DNA of 64,000 nucleotides from the NCBI GenBank assembly GCA_977006965.1, contig OZ345352.1, positions 4,030,001 through 4,094,000 of the forward strand. The letters are read 5' to 3'. Source of the stretch: Phymatolithon calcareum. Taxonomy: Eukaryota > Rhodophyta > Florideophyceae > Hapalidiales. Positions 51,359-61,830 of this stretch are shown piece by piece; position 1 is the first letter of the stretch, and each line of letters begins with the position of its first letter. The notes under the pieces are model-generated. The model was not told where the DNA came from. It did not search any database and saw nothing but the letters and a program-made list of their open reading frames with translations. The position numbers and the translations under genes are program-made.

Positions 51359-51450
51359 GAAGCAAAACGGGCAGAACGGGCAGAACAGGACAGTTAACTT
51401 CTTTCCCTCGGGAAAGAAGTTAACTGTCCTGTTCTGCCCGTTTTGCTTCC
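51359..51450. repeat. Long hairpin in the Harbinger derivative
   Basis: Arms of about 43-47 bp (left 51359-51405, right 51408-51450) are inverted copies. The left arm has an extra gggcagaac. The unit gggaaagaagttaactgt is also near the left end of the element at 62427. Confidence 0.85.
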
Positions 51451-51554
51451 TATTTGGCACGAAATTTTGATTTGGCGCGAAGACAATGCTTGTTTACCCC
51501 TCCATGACCCCTTCGTACTGATTTTGCTGTTCGCTGTTGTCATTAGTGTCGACG

Positions 51555-51803
51555 ATGGATGCGCAAAATACTGTAGCTATTGTGGGCAGCATCGTCACTG
51601 TCTTGCTATCGCTTGTTGACATATCGTTTGGCGACAAGCTTGAGAGGCGATTTCGCTCAGCATCGCGTAGGCGTGATCGGCAGTGTTTCGAACGCGTTAT
51701 CGGTCTTTTGAGTGACTCCGAGTTCAAAAGAGCTTTTAGACTACTACAGGAGCGGCCGGGGACTGCAGTCGGATTGCGAGCCCCAGTACGGTCATGGACT
51801 TGA
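51555..51803 (+). pseudogene. Harbinger transposase N-terminal remnant
   Basis: The frame from the ATG at 51555 encodes a hydrophobic stretch (NTVAIVGSIVTVLLSLVD), then RRRDRQCFERVIGLLSDSEFKRAFRL. The latter parallels KIRHCETFEEITRSLSSKEFETVFRL of the transposase at 62768. After about 80 codons the frame ends; the DDE domain is missing. It is a deletion remnant. Confidence 0.65.
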
Positions 51804-52280
51804 ACAGTTCTCGTGCTCCTCCGATTTGCCCGTTGTGCTGGGTTACCTGGGTGGTATTTATCGCTTTCTGTGCAACGGTCAGCGCGATCATTAGTTTCCA
51901 CAAATTGGAGAATAGTGCAGTACGAGCAAGACGGTGGGTGAGCCCAGCCATGCATGGATGCAGTCATCTAAAATAGAATTTCTGGCACAGGGCATACATA
52001 ATCCGGTACAGTATAGACTAGGTGGGAATTGCCCAGTTCTACTGTAATTACATCGGGCAGGCACGGGCACGGGCATGTGCGGTATAGACCGAGCCTAAGG
52101 TTACTGCCCATCGACCAACTGGATGGTTGAAATACAGTGAATTATTCCGGAACGAGCATCAATTTCAAATTCTTTTTCAAAAATGTTCTCTGAAGAGACT
52201 TGTATCATAAATTTATCGCTTTTATTCGAGCACTCCAGGATATCAAGAGCATGAAATTGGGATATTTCTATGAGAGCTCT

Positions 52281-52724
52281 CAAACTTTCTTTCCAAGGTA
52301 TCATACAATACTGTGGCACATTCATTTCCCTCGACTATCATACCTTCTCTCTGAGTCCACATTCTTCTAGTCCTCTGCTCGTCAAATTCGAAAACTGTAT
52401 CTCTGTACAATACAGACAGGTGGCGTGGACTATGGTCTCTAGTACTTTGTGATATCGAATTACTGTAGACCACTGATGCTGTGATTTTGCGGCCGCCAGA
52501 AACCCACTAATGTAGCTCTCATCCACATCATTCCCACCTTCACGTGGAATAGTAAACACTTCGTCGCAGCGGACGCCGCCAACCACTACGTTCCCGACTG
52601 TGTGACCTTAGCTAAGAGAAGTAAATTTAACGTCTGTTGTAATTACAATTCGCTAACCTTCATCAGACCGTCCGCGGAAAATCCAGCCCAACGCGTTAGT
52701 CAATTCCCCCCACCGAAGCGTCTT
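52281..52724 (-). repeat. Inverted diverged copy of array spacer DNA
   Basis: Read on the - strand this matches 6400-6825 of unit 1 with many substitutions and small indels. Similarity stops right after gaaagtttg, the exact point where the beta cassette inverted repeat starts in the array. Confidence 0.82.
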
Positions 52725-52853
52725 CACCATCCCGCCATGAATCCCAACTCCGAATCCCCCCTTCACGACGCGTCCGGTGCATTCCCACACACCGGATCAT
52801 CACCTCACGGCCCTAACCCGATCCATCCACCCCACGTCCATCTCCCGCACGCC

Positions 52854-53411
52854 TTAAAACTGGTACTCACCCGTCTGCCCATCCATGCCCTCCGCGAGCG
52901 GGATAGGAGACTGAGATCTTCTTCTCCGCCACACAACAAACGCCGCGCCCGCCGCAAGAATAAGCAGGATAATGAGGATAATAATCCCGACATTCGGCCC
53001 ACGTCTCCCCTTTTTCGCCTGCGGTGTGGGTGTGGGCCCGGGCGTAGGATTCTTCACCTGCACGCCCGAAGGCCCCACCGGCGCCGCGGAGGCCGCCGGC
53101 GCGGAAGGACTGGCTGACGGCCCCGTCCCGCTCGCGCTCGCACCGGTCGCACTCGCGGTCGGCGTGGGCGTCGTCCCGTTTACCTTGGGCGTCGCCTCCA
53201 CGGTTGCCGTTGGTGCCGGGCTACGCTGAGGGACTGCCGTCTCGCATTTGGACAACAAACACTGCAGCCCCGGCCCGCATTCCCCTTGCTTGTTGCAACT
53301 CTGTCCTTTAGTCCCCTGTCGCACCGACACACCGATTGACTGAGCGCTGAGCGCCGGCGCGGCGAACAGCACTGCGAGCATCAGAAGCGGGAAGAGATTT
53401 GTAAGCGTCAT
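52854..53411 (-). CDS. Small secreted/type I membrane protein
   Basis: The ORF encodes 185 residues from the ATG at 53411. A longer frame to 53621 exists, but the signal peptide starts at 53411. Residues 1-23 are a signal peptide ending ALSA. A small Cys module follows with Cys39, Cys45, Cys51 and Cys56 (GECGPGLQC), like short disulfide modules in surface proteins. Residues 60-138 are a Pro/Thr/Ser/Ala-rich stalk, probably O-glycosylated. A transmembrane helix lies at 141-161, then RRRR as stop-transfer and a 20-residue tail ending GEYQF. The layout is that of a single-pass cell-surface protein. No enzyme domain and no named family are recognised. Confidence 0.75.
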   Translation of the reverse strand: MTLTNLFPLLMLAVLFAAPALSAQSIGVSVRQGTKGQSCNKQGECGPGLQCLLSKCETAVPQRSPAPTATVEATPKVNGTTPTPTASATGASASGTGPSASPSAPAASAAPVGPSGVQVKNPTPGPTPTPQAKKGRRGPNVGIIILIILLILAAGAAFVVWRRRRSQSPIPLAEGMDGQTGEYQF

Positions 53412-54467
53412 TGTGCGGCGGGAATGAATTCGATCCAGGCGACGCCGGCGGAACGATCGACGGTGAACAGGAGTGTCGATGGCGCGACAATGAGGTTGAA
53501 GATGGATGTGACGGTGCCCTGCTTTTACGAGGGCGCACCCACAGCAGGGCGACCGACGCCCGCCGAGGCGGCAACAACTCGCGACCGTAAGCAGGCCGGC
53601 GCCGTGGGTCGGTGCCTGCACACCAGTGCCTACAGCCTTTTGAATGTATGCAAATATTGAAAATTGTTTTGAAACTTTTCAAATGCTTTTACGGACATAG
53701 TAGGTCCAATAGAATCCCCCCGGGCACGGCACCCGCCCGGGAACGCGCCGCGTGCCATTGTTGATCAAGTGTGATACACGGGGCAATCGAATGTGACTGG
53801 AACACGTGTCCACCTGGCAACAACGGCGACAATGTCCGAGCAATCGATGCGACAGTCACTCACCGCTCCATCGAAAGTACCCGTACCTTCCCAGCGCCGG
53901 TCCCACCATAGCACCGCCGATTGTGTCGCTCCCTTCTCAGCGTTGGAGCGACTGGGGAGGCCCACCACATGTGCTTCAAGATCATCGGTATCGTCGCAGG
54001 CAGCTCTTGCGAAGGGCTTTCTTCTCAACCACCGCCTTCCCCTGCGATCGCACGTACAGGGCGCTGACGCATATTGCGCAATGCGCAATGTTGGACCAAT
54101 GGAAATGGGACGCATGATACTAACATCGTACATTATCTTTGTTCATCGGCAGCGGTTGTTTTCTTTGTGCTAATGGTGCTTCGTCAGTCAAAGCAAACAA
54201 CGGACGGCACTCTTTTTCAACTTTCCGAACGAGAGATCTAAGCTTCACACAGGTGACGCGTTTCGCGGCGTTTCGTCTGACCATGCACAGAGTTGGAAGT
54301 ATAGAATGGGAGCTCCCCCTCTCCCAGAAGACGCAAGCCCCAGCGAGAGAAAATATGTTTTCAAACCAGGACCCCATCATTCTGGTCATTTCACGAAATA
54401 CGAGGTCATGTTTACCAAATTCTTCTTACATTTTCAATATCGAGACCAATGCTAAACTAAAAAACTT
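53412..54467. other. Intergenic region
   Basis: About 1.05 kb lie between the ATG of the membrane protein gene and the 3' end of the Sel1-repeat gene. Open frames of 100-126 codons occur on both strands near 53765-54173. They overlap one another and show no recognisable motif, so none is called. Confidence 0.5.
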
Positions 54468-57400
54468 CTAATCAACAACTGACATGTTGATTTCAGAACG
54501 CGCACGCAGTAGCAGCTGTTCTGCTCTGACGGGGTCAGCAGGAACCCCGTCTGCGCCATCTCGCAGCAGTTTGGAAAGACTGTACATGGCCGCTCCACGA
54601 GTGCGTAATATCACCCCTTGTTGAGGCTCTGCTGGCAAGCCCTCAACACCAGAGTCCACCAAATGTCGTACTCTGTAGTAAGAATCCTCGGTCCAGCCTT
54701 TCTCTATCACATGTGTGTAGAGCTCCAGAGCACGAGCAGGATTTTTTAAGACACCTTGACCGCCAAATTGCATCAAAAGTCCCAAGCTGTACATTGCGTC
54801 AGCGCTTCCAGTACTTTCCATCACACTCTCATAAAGCTGCAAAGCTCGTGGGGCATCCGCCTCCAACCCGGTAGTTCCATGATGAAGCAGCTCAGCAAGA
54901 TCAATCATCCCATACACAGAGCCTTTCTCGATGGCTTGAGTGTAAAGCTCGACCGATCGAACAGCGTTTACCGGTACTCCTTCTGCTCCCGTCTCAAGCA
55001 ATAAGGCGAGGCTGTTCATGGAGTTCACATGATCGCCCTTCTCGATGGCTTGAGTGTAAAGCTCGACCGATCGAACAGCATTTACCGGTACTCCTTCTGC
55101 TCCCGTATGAAGCAATTTCGCGAGGTTGTACATGGCCAACACATGATCGCCCTTCTCGATGGCTTGAGTGTAAAGCTCGACCGATCGAACAGCGTTTACC
55201 GCTACTCCTTCTGCTCCCGTCGTAAGCAATCTCGCGAGGTTGTACATGGCCCACACATGATCGCCCTTCTCGATGGCTTGAGTGTAAAGCTCGACCGATC
55301 GAACAGCGTTTACCGCTACTCCTTCTGCTCCCGTCGTAAGCAATCTCGCGAGGTTGTACATGGCCCACACATGATCGCCCTTCTCGATGGCTTGAGTGTA
55401 AAGCTCGACCGATCGAACAGCGTTTACCGCTACTCCTTCTGCTCCCGTCGTAAGCAATATCGCGAGGTTGTTCATGGATTCCACATGATCGCCCTTCTCG
55501 ATGGCTTCAGTGTAAAGCGCGACGGAACGAACAGGGTTTGCCGGTACTCCTTCTGCTCCCTTCTGAAGCAATACCGCGAGGTTATGCATTGTGCGCACAT
55601 CATCGCCCTTCTCGATGGCTCCATTGTAAAGCTCCACGGAACGAACAGCGTTTGCCGGTACTCCTTCTGCTCCGTTCTGAAGCAATACCGCGAGGTTATG
55701 CATTGCGCGCACATCATCGCCCGTCTCGATGGCTTCAGTGTAAAGCTCAACGGAACGAACAGCGTCTGCCGGTACTCCTTCTGCTCCTGTCTCAAGCAAT
55801 CTCGCAAGGCGGTACATGGCGGAAACGTGATCGCCCTTCTCGATGGCTTGAGTGAAAAGCTCGACAGAACGAACAGCGTTTGTCGGTACACCTTCTGCTC
55901 CCGTCTGAAGTAATAAGGCGAGGTTATGCATTGCGCGCACATCATCGCCCTTCTCGATGGCTTCAGTGTAAAGCTCAACGGAACGAACAGCGTTTGCCGG
56001 TACTCCTTCTACTCCCGTCTGAAGCAAATTGGCGAGGTTGTTCATGGAGTCCACATGATCGCCCTTCTCGATGGCTTCAGTGTAAAGCTCCACGGAACGA
56101 ACAGCGTTTGCCGGTACTCCTTCTGCTCCGTTCTGAAGCAATACCGCGAGGTTATGCATTGCGCGCACATCATCGCCCTTCTCGATGGCTTGAGTGTAAA
56201 GCTCAACGGAACGAGCAGCGTTTGCCGGTACTCCTTCTGCTCCCGTCTGAAGCAAATTGGCGAGGTTGTTCATGGAGTCCACATGATCGCCCTTCTCGAT
56301 GGCTTCAGTGTAAAGCTCCACGGAACGAACAGCGTTTGCCGGTACTCTTTCTGCTCCGTTCTGAAGCAATACCGCGAGGTTATGCATTGTGCGCACATCA
56401 TCGCCCTTCTCGATGGCTTGAGTGCAAAGCTCAACGGAACGAACAGCGTTTGCCGGTACTCCTTCTGCTCCGTTCTCAAGCAATAACGCGAGGTTGTACA
56501 TGGCGCGTACATCATCGCCCTTCTCGATGGCTTCAGTGTAAAGCTCCACGGAACGAACAGCGTTTGCCGCTATTGCAAATCCCTCTTCTGTTGATCGCTC
56601 CACTACTGCCCGCAGTGCATACATACAGTCAATCCCGGATTCAGCGTCACGCATGTGCGATATGCCTACAATGGACCGTGAAAGAGTCTCAACGGACATC
56701 TTTGTGGTGTCTGCATTTAGAAATGAGGACCGCAAGACACAGAATTTGGCGAATGCCACAGCAACTGATGGTTCACATTCTGACTGGCTGAGCAAACGTT
56801 GGAATTGCGACTCGATTAGAGCGACCCATACTCCATTTTCAAATTGCTTTCTCAAGGAGAGAGAAGAGGCACCTTGAAGGGCACGGGGATATCGAATCAA
56901 GTAGAAATTCTCAATTAGTGTCACAGCGCGCTGCGCTGCATTTCTGATTGGCGTCCCTCCAACCAGAATACCGATCGCCTTTTTCAGCGCCTCACCATCC
57001 CAAGACGCAGTCACCGCAATTTCATAAAGCATCAACGCTAGATGTCGATCACCTTTCGACTTAGATTCTGCAAGACGGTCTGCGCGGGCTCGAATACCTT
57101 CCGCAATACGCTCGGGTGATGTCGCTAATGCTTCGATACTCTCATTAAACCCACGAACAGCCTCCACGACAACAAGCGACGCATGTTTCAGAGGCACATG
57201 TTTGGCAGCGGCATAGATAACAGGTGCTGACTTCCGATATCGGAAATCAGTAAATAGGGTCCGGATGGCATAACTCTCTGCTTCAACTTCAATGAGCTCT
57301 GCGTCTCGTATCTCCGTAATAAAATTTGGGCTTGACATCTCGTACAAAGATATCTCTGACCTGGCTGGTACCCATCCACCCCATATCTTCATTTGGCCTG

Positions 57401-59876
57401 TTCCCGCTTTTGACGTATCAATCTCATGTATCCCGGACGAAATTCTTCCCCTTGTTCGACAAACGGGCCAGGAAGGGCAACCCCTCTTGACTTTCAAGCT
57501 TTCTGACCCTGCCAATCGACCTCCAAAAGCGTCACGCCACGCTTCCCAAACAAATCTTCCTCCAGAGAATTCGCCAACATGCAATTTTGATATAATTATT
57601 ACCCGCGAACGACTGTTTTCCCTCGAAAACCGTATTGACACTCGCATATCTTGTGGTCCGCATGCAGCTCGGAAAACAAGTTCGCACTGTTCAATGTTGA
57701 ATCCAGCCACATCTATGCTGTTCTCGTCAATATCAATGACGGAGTCACCCCTCTGTGTGGAAGTTCCTTGGCCCCCATCTTCCCCGGACGCCTCAACTAC
57801 GTCCATGCAGATTGCAGGAAACGAAAGAACGCATAACATTATGGCCTCAATCTGGTCTGGAGATACTCCGCCCGCTGGTAGTACTTCGTGCAAATGATTC
57901 TGAAGCTCCCATAGCACCCGCATTTTCATAACACCTTCTCCGAGATTTGCCATTCCTTCAATCGTCAGAAGAAGATGCTCCAAATCCTTGCTCGCGACAA
58001 ATTCAAAGCCTTCTCTTTCGCATACTGTCGGTTCCCAAACATCAGGTGATCTACCTTCGTTACTTTCAACCCACATCGCCAGCGAACTCCGTAGATTTTC
58101 CATACTGCAGCCCATGAACGACAGGGATGTTTCAAAACGCGAGAACTCTGCATGCACAATTGTGAGGCCTAACAGAAATCGCTGTCTTTCCAAGTTTTCA
58201 TTTTCCTTCCACACTTCCTCGGTGGCAAACCGAACATTAGAAACAGGTTCAGCTTCATCGGCCCTATGTTGTTCATCATCTGCATCGGTTGGACAATCAA
58301 CAATGCGCAAAGTACATTTGCCCTTCACACCGGGCTTCCTTGATTCAAGACTAGTTATTTGTTCTCCGGCACATATGGCCATCCAATTGTCAATGTGTGC
58401 GCTATGCTCGGAGACCTGTCTGTTTCCCCAAAGAGCGTGACCAATTCTGCTGCGCAGGAACGGTCCAGAAAGCAAGTTGTAAAAGGCCGGCGCAACACGA
58501 TAAAATCCAAGTTGGTTGCCAAGATTCTGCGCAGGCAAACCCAAGTCATCGATAGCATCATACCCATCATCCATAGGTTCATTGTGTTGATTGCTGCACC
58601 TGCCGTTGCTCCATGACCCGACACTTAAGAATATTGCGAGCCATTCCAGTTCCGCAACCTCAAATCCATTAGCTCTCTCTCCCATATCGGCCGGTAGTTC
58701 ATCGCAACAACGCCTGAGTTTTCCCGAAAAGTTTTTGTAACTGGAGTAAGCAGCGTCTTCTTGACCTGGTTTCACCAACTTGTGCGGTGTATCGAATGGT
58801 AAACCTTTTCCGTTCAAGCACGCTTGCGAGAGGAATTCTTGCTTGCTGAACGTTCCTTCACGCAACTTGGGATAATTGGTCCATTTCTCGAACGGCAAGA
58901 AGCTATGCTCTGTATCTCCGACATCTTCTTCATCGCTTTGACCAATGGTGCTTCTGCTACCTTCGTTCGCCGATGCTTTAGTTTTGCGGGAGTGAAGAGC
59001 AGCACTCATAAGTAGTTCTGCAACAAACCGGTGTCGAGCATTTTCGTAGCTTACAAGATGATCCTGGTGTGGTTCTTCACTGCACGCTTTTTTCATATCG
59101 GCCAGCCAGTCAGGTAAGGAATTCGCAACGAGAACAGTCGCCCAACGAAGCCAAATTTCGACGGGTTGTTTGGATTCCATGCGAGGTCCTCGAGGAGTGA
59201 GAGAATGGAAACGAGCTTGGACAATCCACCAGAAAAATTCAGGTAACCACAGAATGTTTCGGACAGTGTACCACATTCGCTTCCAGATTCGCGTGATGCC
59301 GACAGCAGTTTTGACATTGCCTTGTTGCGTTGTTGAAAGAAATCGAAAGTGGCATCGCACTTCACCTTCCACAAGCCTGTTCTCGATTATCGAATCGTTG
59401 ACTTCTACACCATCAACTTCTTCCATGAGTTCCACCAGTGTGTATTTATCCGGACCGGGACCATCGCCGTCTTCGCCGTTCTGTTTCAACCCATAACCAA
59501 GCGACATCATGCACATCCGGGATGACACAAACCACTGCTTAAATACTTGCAGCTGCCAAAGACCCCAGATCGTTCGGCACATGTGAAGAATGGCAAACAG
59601 GAAAGCCACCACAGCTGTATTCATCTCGTTATAATCCTTTGCCATGAACTGGATGAATATGTAGGCAAGGATGTATGCCATTGGCAGAGTCGCGATGAAA
59701 AGGTGCAATTTTCCTCTTTTGCGAGTGTCGCGGACAGACTTCCAAGACGAGGAGACGAAATCGTGTCCGGCGATCGCCGTCCAAGCGGCCATTGACCCCA
59801 AGTAGGCGATACACGAAAACGGCAAGTTTCCGGCGATATTCTTGTAAAACAGTACATTGGGGTCTATGTCGCACAT
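54468..59876 (-). CDS. Large membrane protein with C-terminal Sel1-like repeats
   Basis: This intronless ORF encodes 1802 residues from the ATG at 59876. Three probable transmembrane segments lie near residues 20-37, 57-79 and 87-108. Residues about 150-1100 form a large domain I do not recognise. From residue 1106, fourteen regular 38-residue Sel1/TPR-like units follow (pattern AVRSVELYTEAIEKGD..AM.NLA.LL..GAEGVPAN), then three or four diverged units to the C terminus. Sel1 repeats are helical hairpins that bind protein partners, often at membranes. The tandem units are almost identical at DNA level, with period 114 bp. I infer a membrane-anchored scaffold; no catalytic motif is visible. Confidence 0.85.
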   Translation of the reverse strand: MCDIDPNVLFYKNIAGNLPFSCIAYLGSMAAWTAIAGHDFVSSSWKSVRDTRKRGKLHLFIATLPMAYILAYIFIQFMAKDYNEMNTAVVAFLFAILHMCRTIWGLWQLQVFKQWFVSSRMCMMSLGYGLKQNGEDGDGPGPDKYTLVELMEEVDGVEVNDSIIENRLVEGEVRCHFRFLSTTQQGNVKTAVGITRIWKRMWYTVRNILWLPEFFWWIVQARFHSLTPRGPRMESKQPVEIWLRWATVLVANSLPDWLADMKKACSEEPHQDHLVSYENARHRFVAELLMSAALHSRKTKASANEGSRSTIGQSDEEDVGDTEHSFLPFEKWTNYPKLREGTFSKQEFLSQACLNGKGLPFDTPHKLVKPGQEDAAYSSYKNFSGKLRRCCDELPADMGERANGFEVAELEWLAIFLSVGSWSNGRCSNQHNEPMDDGYDAIDDLGLPAQNLGNQLGFYRVAPAFYNLLSGPFLRSRIGHALWGNRQVSEHSAHIDNWMAICAGEQITSLESRKPGVKGKCTLRIVDCPTDADDEQHRADEAEPVSNVRFATEEVWKENENLERQRFLLGLTIVHAEFSRFETSLSFMGCSMENLRSSLAMWVESNEGRSPDVWEPTVCEREGFEFVASKDLEHLLLTIEGMANLGEGVMKMRVLWELQNHLHEVLPAGGVSPDQIEAIMLCVLSFPAICMDVVEASGEDGGQGTSTQRGDSVIDIDENSIDVAGFNIEQCELVFRAACGPQDMRVSIRFSRENSRSRVIIISKLHVGEFSGGRFVWEAWRDAFGGRLAGSESLKVKRGCPSWPVCRTRGRISSGIHEIDTSKAGTGQMKIWGGWVPARSEISLYEMSSPNFITEIRDAELIEVEAESYAIRTLFTDFRYRKSAPVIYAAAKHVPLKHASLVVVEAVRGFNESIEALATSPERIAEGIRARADRLAESKSKGDRHLALMLYEIAVTASWDGEALKKAIGILVGGTPIRNAAQRAVTLIENFYLIRYPRALQGASSLSLRKQFENGVWVALIESQFQRLLSQSECEPSVAVAFAKFCVLRSSFLNADTTKMSVETLSRSIVGISHMRDAESGIDCMYALRAVVERSTEEGFAIAANAVRSVELYTEAIEKGDDVRAMYNLALLLENGAEGVPANAVRSVELCTQAIEKGDDVRTMHNLAVLLQNGAERVPANAVRSVELYTEAIEKGDHVDSMNNLANLLQTGAEGVPANAARSVELYTQAIEKGDDVRAMHNLAVLLQNGAEGVPANAVRSVELYTEAIEKGDHVDSMNNLANLLQTGVEGVPANAVRSVELYTEAIEKGDDVRAMHNLALLLQTGAEGVPTNAVRSVELFTQAIEKGDHVSAMYRLARLLETGAEGVPADAVRSVELYTEAIETGDDVRAMHNLAVLLQNGAEGVPANAVRSVELYNGAIEKGDDVRTMHNLAVLLQKGAEGVPANPVRSVALYTEAIEKGDHVESMNNLAILLTTGAEGVAVNAVRSVELYTQAIEKGDHVWAMYNLARLLTTGAEGVAVNAVRSVELYTQAIEKGDHVWAMYNLARLLTTGAEGVAVNAVRSVELYTQAIEKGDHVLAMYNLAKLLHTGAEGVPVNAVRSVELYTQAIEKGDHVNSMNSLALLLETGAEGVPVNAVRSVELYTQAIEKGSVYGMIDLAELLHHGTTGLEADAPRALQLYESVMESTGSADAMYSLGLLMQFGGQGVLKNPARALELYTHVIEKGWTEDSYYRVRHLVDSGVEGLPAEPQQGVILRTRGAAMYSLSKLLRDGADGVPADPVRAEQLLLRARSEINMSVVD
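54966..56561 (-). repeat. 114-bp tandem coding repeat, 14 units
   Basis: Each unit encodes 38 residues. Neighbouring units at about 55090-55460 are nearly identical (tail LLTTGAEGVAVN), which shows recent unit duplication. The multiple of three keeps several shadow frames open on the + strand. Confidence 0.92.
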
Positions 59877-60250
59877 CGCGTACGGATTTGACGTTGTCCA
59901 GTTAAGAGGTTAAGATTTGAAGTCGGGATTCTTCTTGAACAAGTGTGAGCTGAGAGGTCACGAACAAGAAGGTCGATGATATTGTAAAACGTCTGGGCGG
60001 CATGGAGTGCTGAAATCACGCTATATTAACGCATTCTACTGAGGCAATCTGTGGCCAATGAGTGCAGAGCATGAATTTGCCTTATGACGCTTTCACAGAC
60101 AAGTGTGCCAGTGCAGGAAGAGAAGATGACTTTTTGCCATGTGATGCGTGGGCTGCGCTCGTTTCCTTGATTGTATTGGAGAGACGAAGAATAATTTCCC
60201 GTAGACAGCAATACCAGTGTATCACTACACATGGTCCTACAGTACTCCCA
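59877..60250. other. Upstream region of the Sel1-repeat gene
   Basis: No separate gene is supported. I see no clear TATA box in the first 150 bp before the ATG. Confidence 0.45.
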
Positions 60251-61055
60251 AGCGTCAGCAGATGCGTTGGTAACTTTTTTTAACACACCCATCGCCTAAG
60301 AGTGGGCCCGAAAAAGTACCTTTCAAAGGGTTCCGAAAGGCACGAATTTTGTAAAACTTTGACCGATCACAATTTGTTTTGGTTCTTTGGAAAGCGGAGG
60401 TCGAGCTTGGTAACACTAGTAGGGTGTTATTTTTCCGCCTAAGACAATCCTTGGAGCTGAGGAGAGCGATGAAAACCTGCCTTTCGCGGGAAAGACAAAT
60501 AACTTGAGGGTACGAAAGACCCACAAAATGCCATTATGATTCATATTTACGGAACTGTGTAGTATCGAATGCTGTGTGCCTTTCTCAAAGCGCAGTGCAT
60601 AGGCATATTTTGCTGTCAGCACATGGCGTTCGTGATGGGGAATTGTGCACAAAGTGGTGGGCACCTTCCACTATCGAAGAGGGAACCCTCCAATATCCCT
60701 TTAGTTTCCACGTTTCATTTCTAATCTCGTACTCGTTGCGTATGATACATGATTTTCGAGCAATATTCCTGGCAAAACGACTGCTTCAAGTTATTTGCCA
60801 TTTTTCCGTAGCACCATGAAAAAGTGATGTACGACTTTTTTTGGACGCTTGTGGAGCGAAAAGGAAAACAGCGGAGGCCCTGCTTTTCTGGATCTATGTC
60901 TAAAAAAATGTTCCCTTTCGATTGATATAAAAATCATTTAATTCGGAATTCGATTTAGCATAGATGACTTTCGGACGTGCAAATCACGGGCCCACTCTTA
61001 GGCGACGGGTGTGTTAAAATAAAAAGTTAAAAATAAAAACCTACTTTTCTTTTTA
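60251..61055 (+). mobile_element. LINE tail interrupted by a TTAA element
   Basis: The motif gcgtcagcagatgcgttggt plus aactttt starts at 60252. It resumes after the TTAA insert as A-rich sequence and cctacttttctttt to about 61055. It is the same 3' end as the LINE tail at 19731-20084. A possible short duplication, ctcccaag, flanks it. Confidence 0.65.
60284..61013. mobile_element. piggyBac-like MITE
   Basis: The 730-bp element lies between TTAA at 60280-60283 and TTAA at 61014-61017. Terminal inverted repeats of 27 bp start CACACCCATCGCCTAAGAG and differ at one position. TTAA duplication is diagnostic of the piggyBac superfamily. There is no coding capacity. Confidence 0.9.
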
Positions 61056-61134
61056 TGCATCCTACTGTACTGTGTACTGTAGCTCCCAAGGTTTTTTGGG
61101 TTACCACCCTGGTAACCGTTTAGGGGCCTTTGTT

Positions 61135-61830
61135 AGAAAATCAAATTGGTAATCCCTTATGATAGTAACCCCAACAAGGTAATCCCGCCGGAAATGGCGG
61201 ACGCGATCGTGAACGCGCACGCCAGGGACTCGGCGAATCGAGAACTTGCCACACTTGAAATGCCAGACCCAAGCCCGCCGTCGCAAGATTTCGAGAAAAT
61301 CTTGCGAATTTAAGCGGATTTGATACAGGCCGGCTATCATACCGGTCCGGCCCGTTCACCTGTGCGTCACAGATAGGAACCAAGAGCTCAGTCAGGAATT
61401 TTTCCCCGCTACAGTGCAGGGTTTTTTTTGAACTGGCAAGAGCTGTGATCCGGCCTCCCCGTGGGAGAAGACTATCACCTTCTGGTAGTATGGTAGTACA
61501 TGGATTCCGCCCTGAGTGGTGTGCCGCAACGCTCAAGGAAGCTGGGAGAGAAGACAGAAGAAGATGAAAGAAGGCAGCGAGATGACTAGCTACCGTGAGC
61601 GTCCTAAATGGTTTCCAACCCGGGGCATCCCTTTGAAGGACGGCGATTGAAGATTGGCCATGTAGCGATATAGATGTTAAGCTTCCCCAAGGTCTGCACA
61701 TTGTGCAGCTTGGGCAGCTGTTGTGACATCAAGTACCACTCGTATCTGTTAAGTCTACTGGAGCCGTAAGGATGTGGAGTTGTTTACCAGCTCTGATAAA
61801 TCCCGCAATAAAAGAAAGAAAGAAAGAAAC
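61135..61830 (+). mobile_element. LINE 3' end with (GAAA)n tail
   Basis: About 47 codons on the + strand (VIPPEMADAIVNAHARDSAN...EKILRI) end at a stop near 61313. A 3' UTR-like stretch of about 490 bp follows, then aataaaagaaagaaagaaag at 61808-61829. This looks like the C terminus and tail of a 5'-truncated non-LTR element of another family. The left boundary is approximate and no duplication was found. Confidence 0.5.

Larger units (their letters stand above)
51273..52095 (+). mobile_element. Non-autonomous Harbinger element
   Basis: The 823-bp element is flanked by TAA (51270-51272 and 52096-52098) and has terminal inverted repeats GGCTCGGTCTATACCGC. The TIR is close to GGCCCAGTCTATACCGC at 62427, the left end of a Harbinger element with a transposase. 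It retains a piece of transposase N terminus (51555-51803) and a long hairpin. Confidence 0.88.

Noticed and set aside
55029-56791. Long + strand frames opposite the Sel1-like repeats
   Set aside because: The 114-bp period is a multiple of three, so stop-free shadow frames repeat with it; they have Arg/Ser-rich composition and no motif.
61141-61701. 186-codon - frame with an ATG
   Set aside because: It lies antisense to the LINE 3' end with (GAAA)n tail; composition looks random and I recognise nothing.
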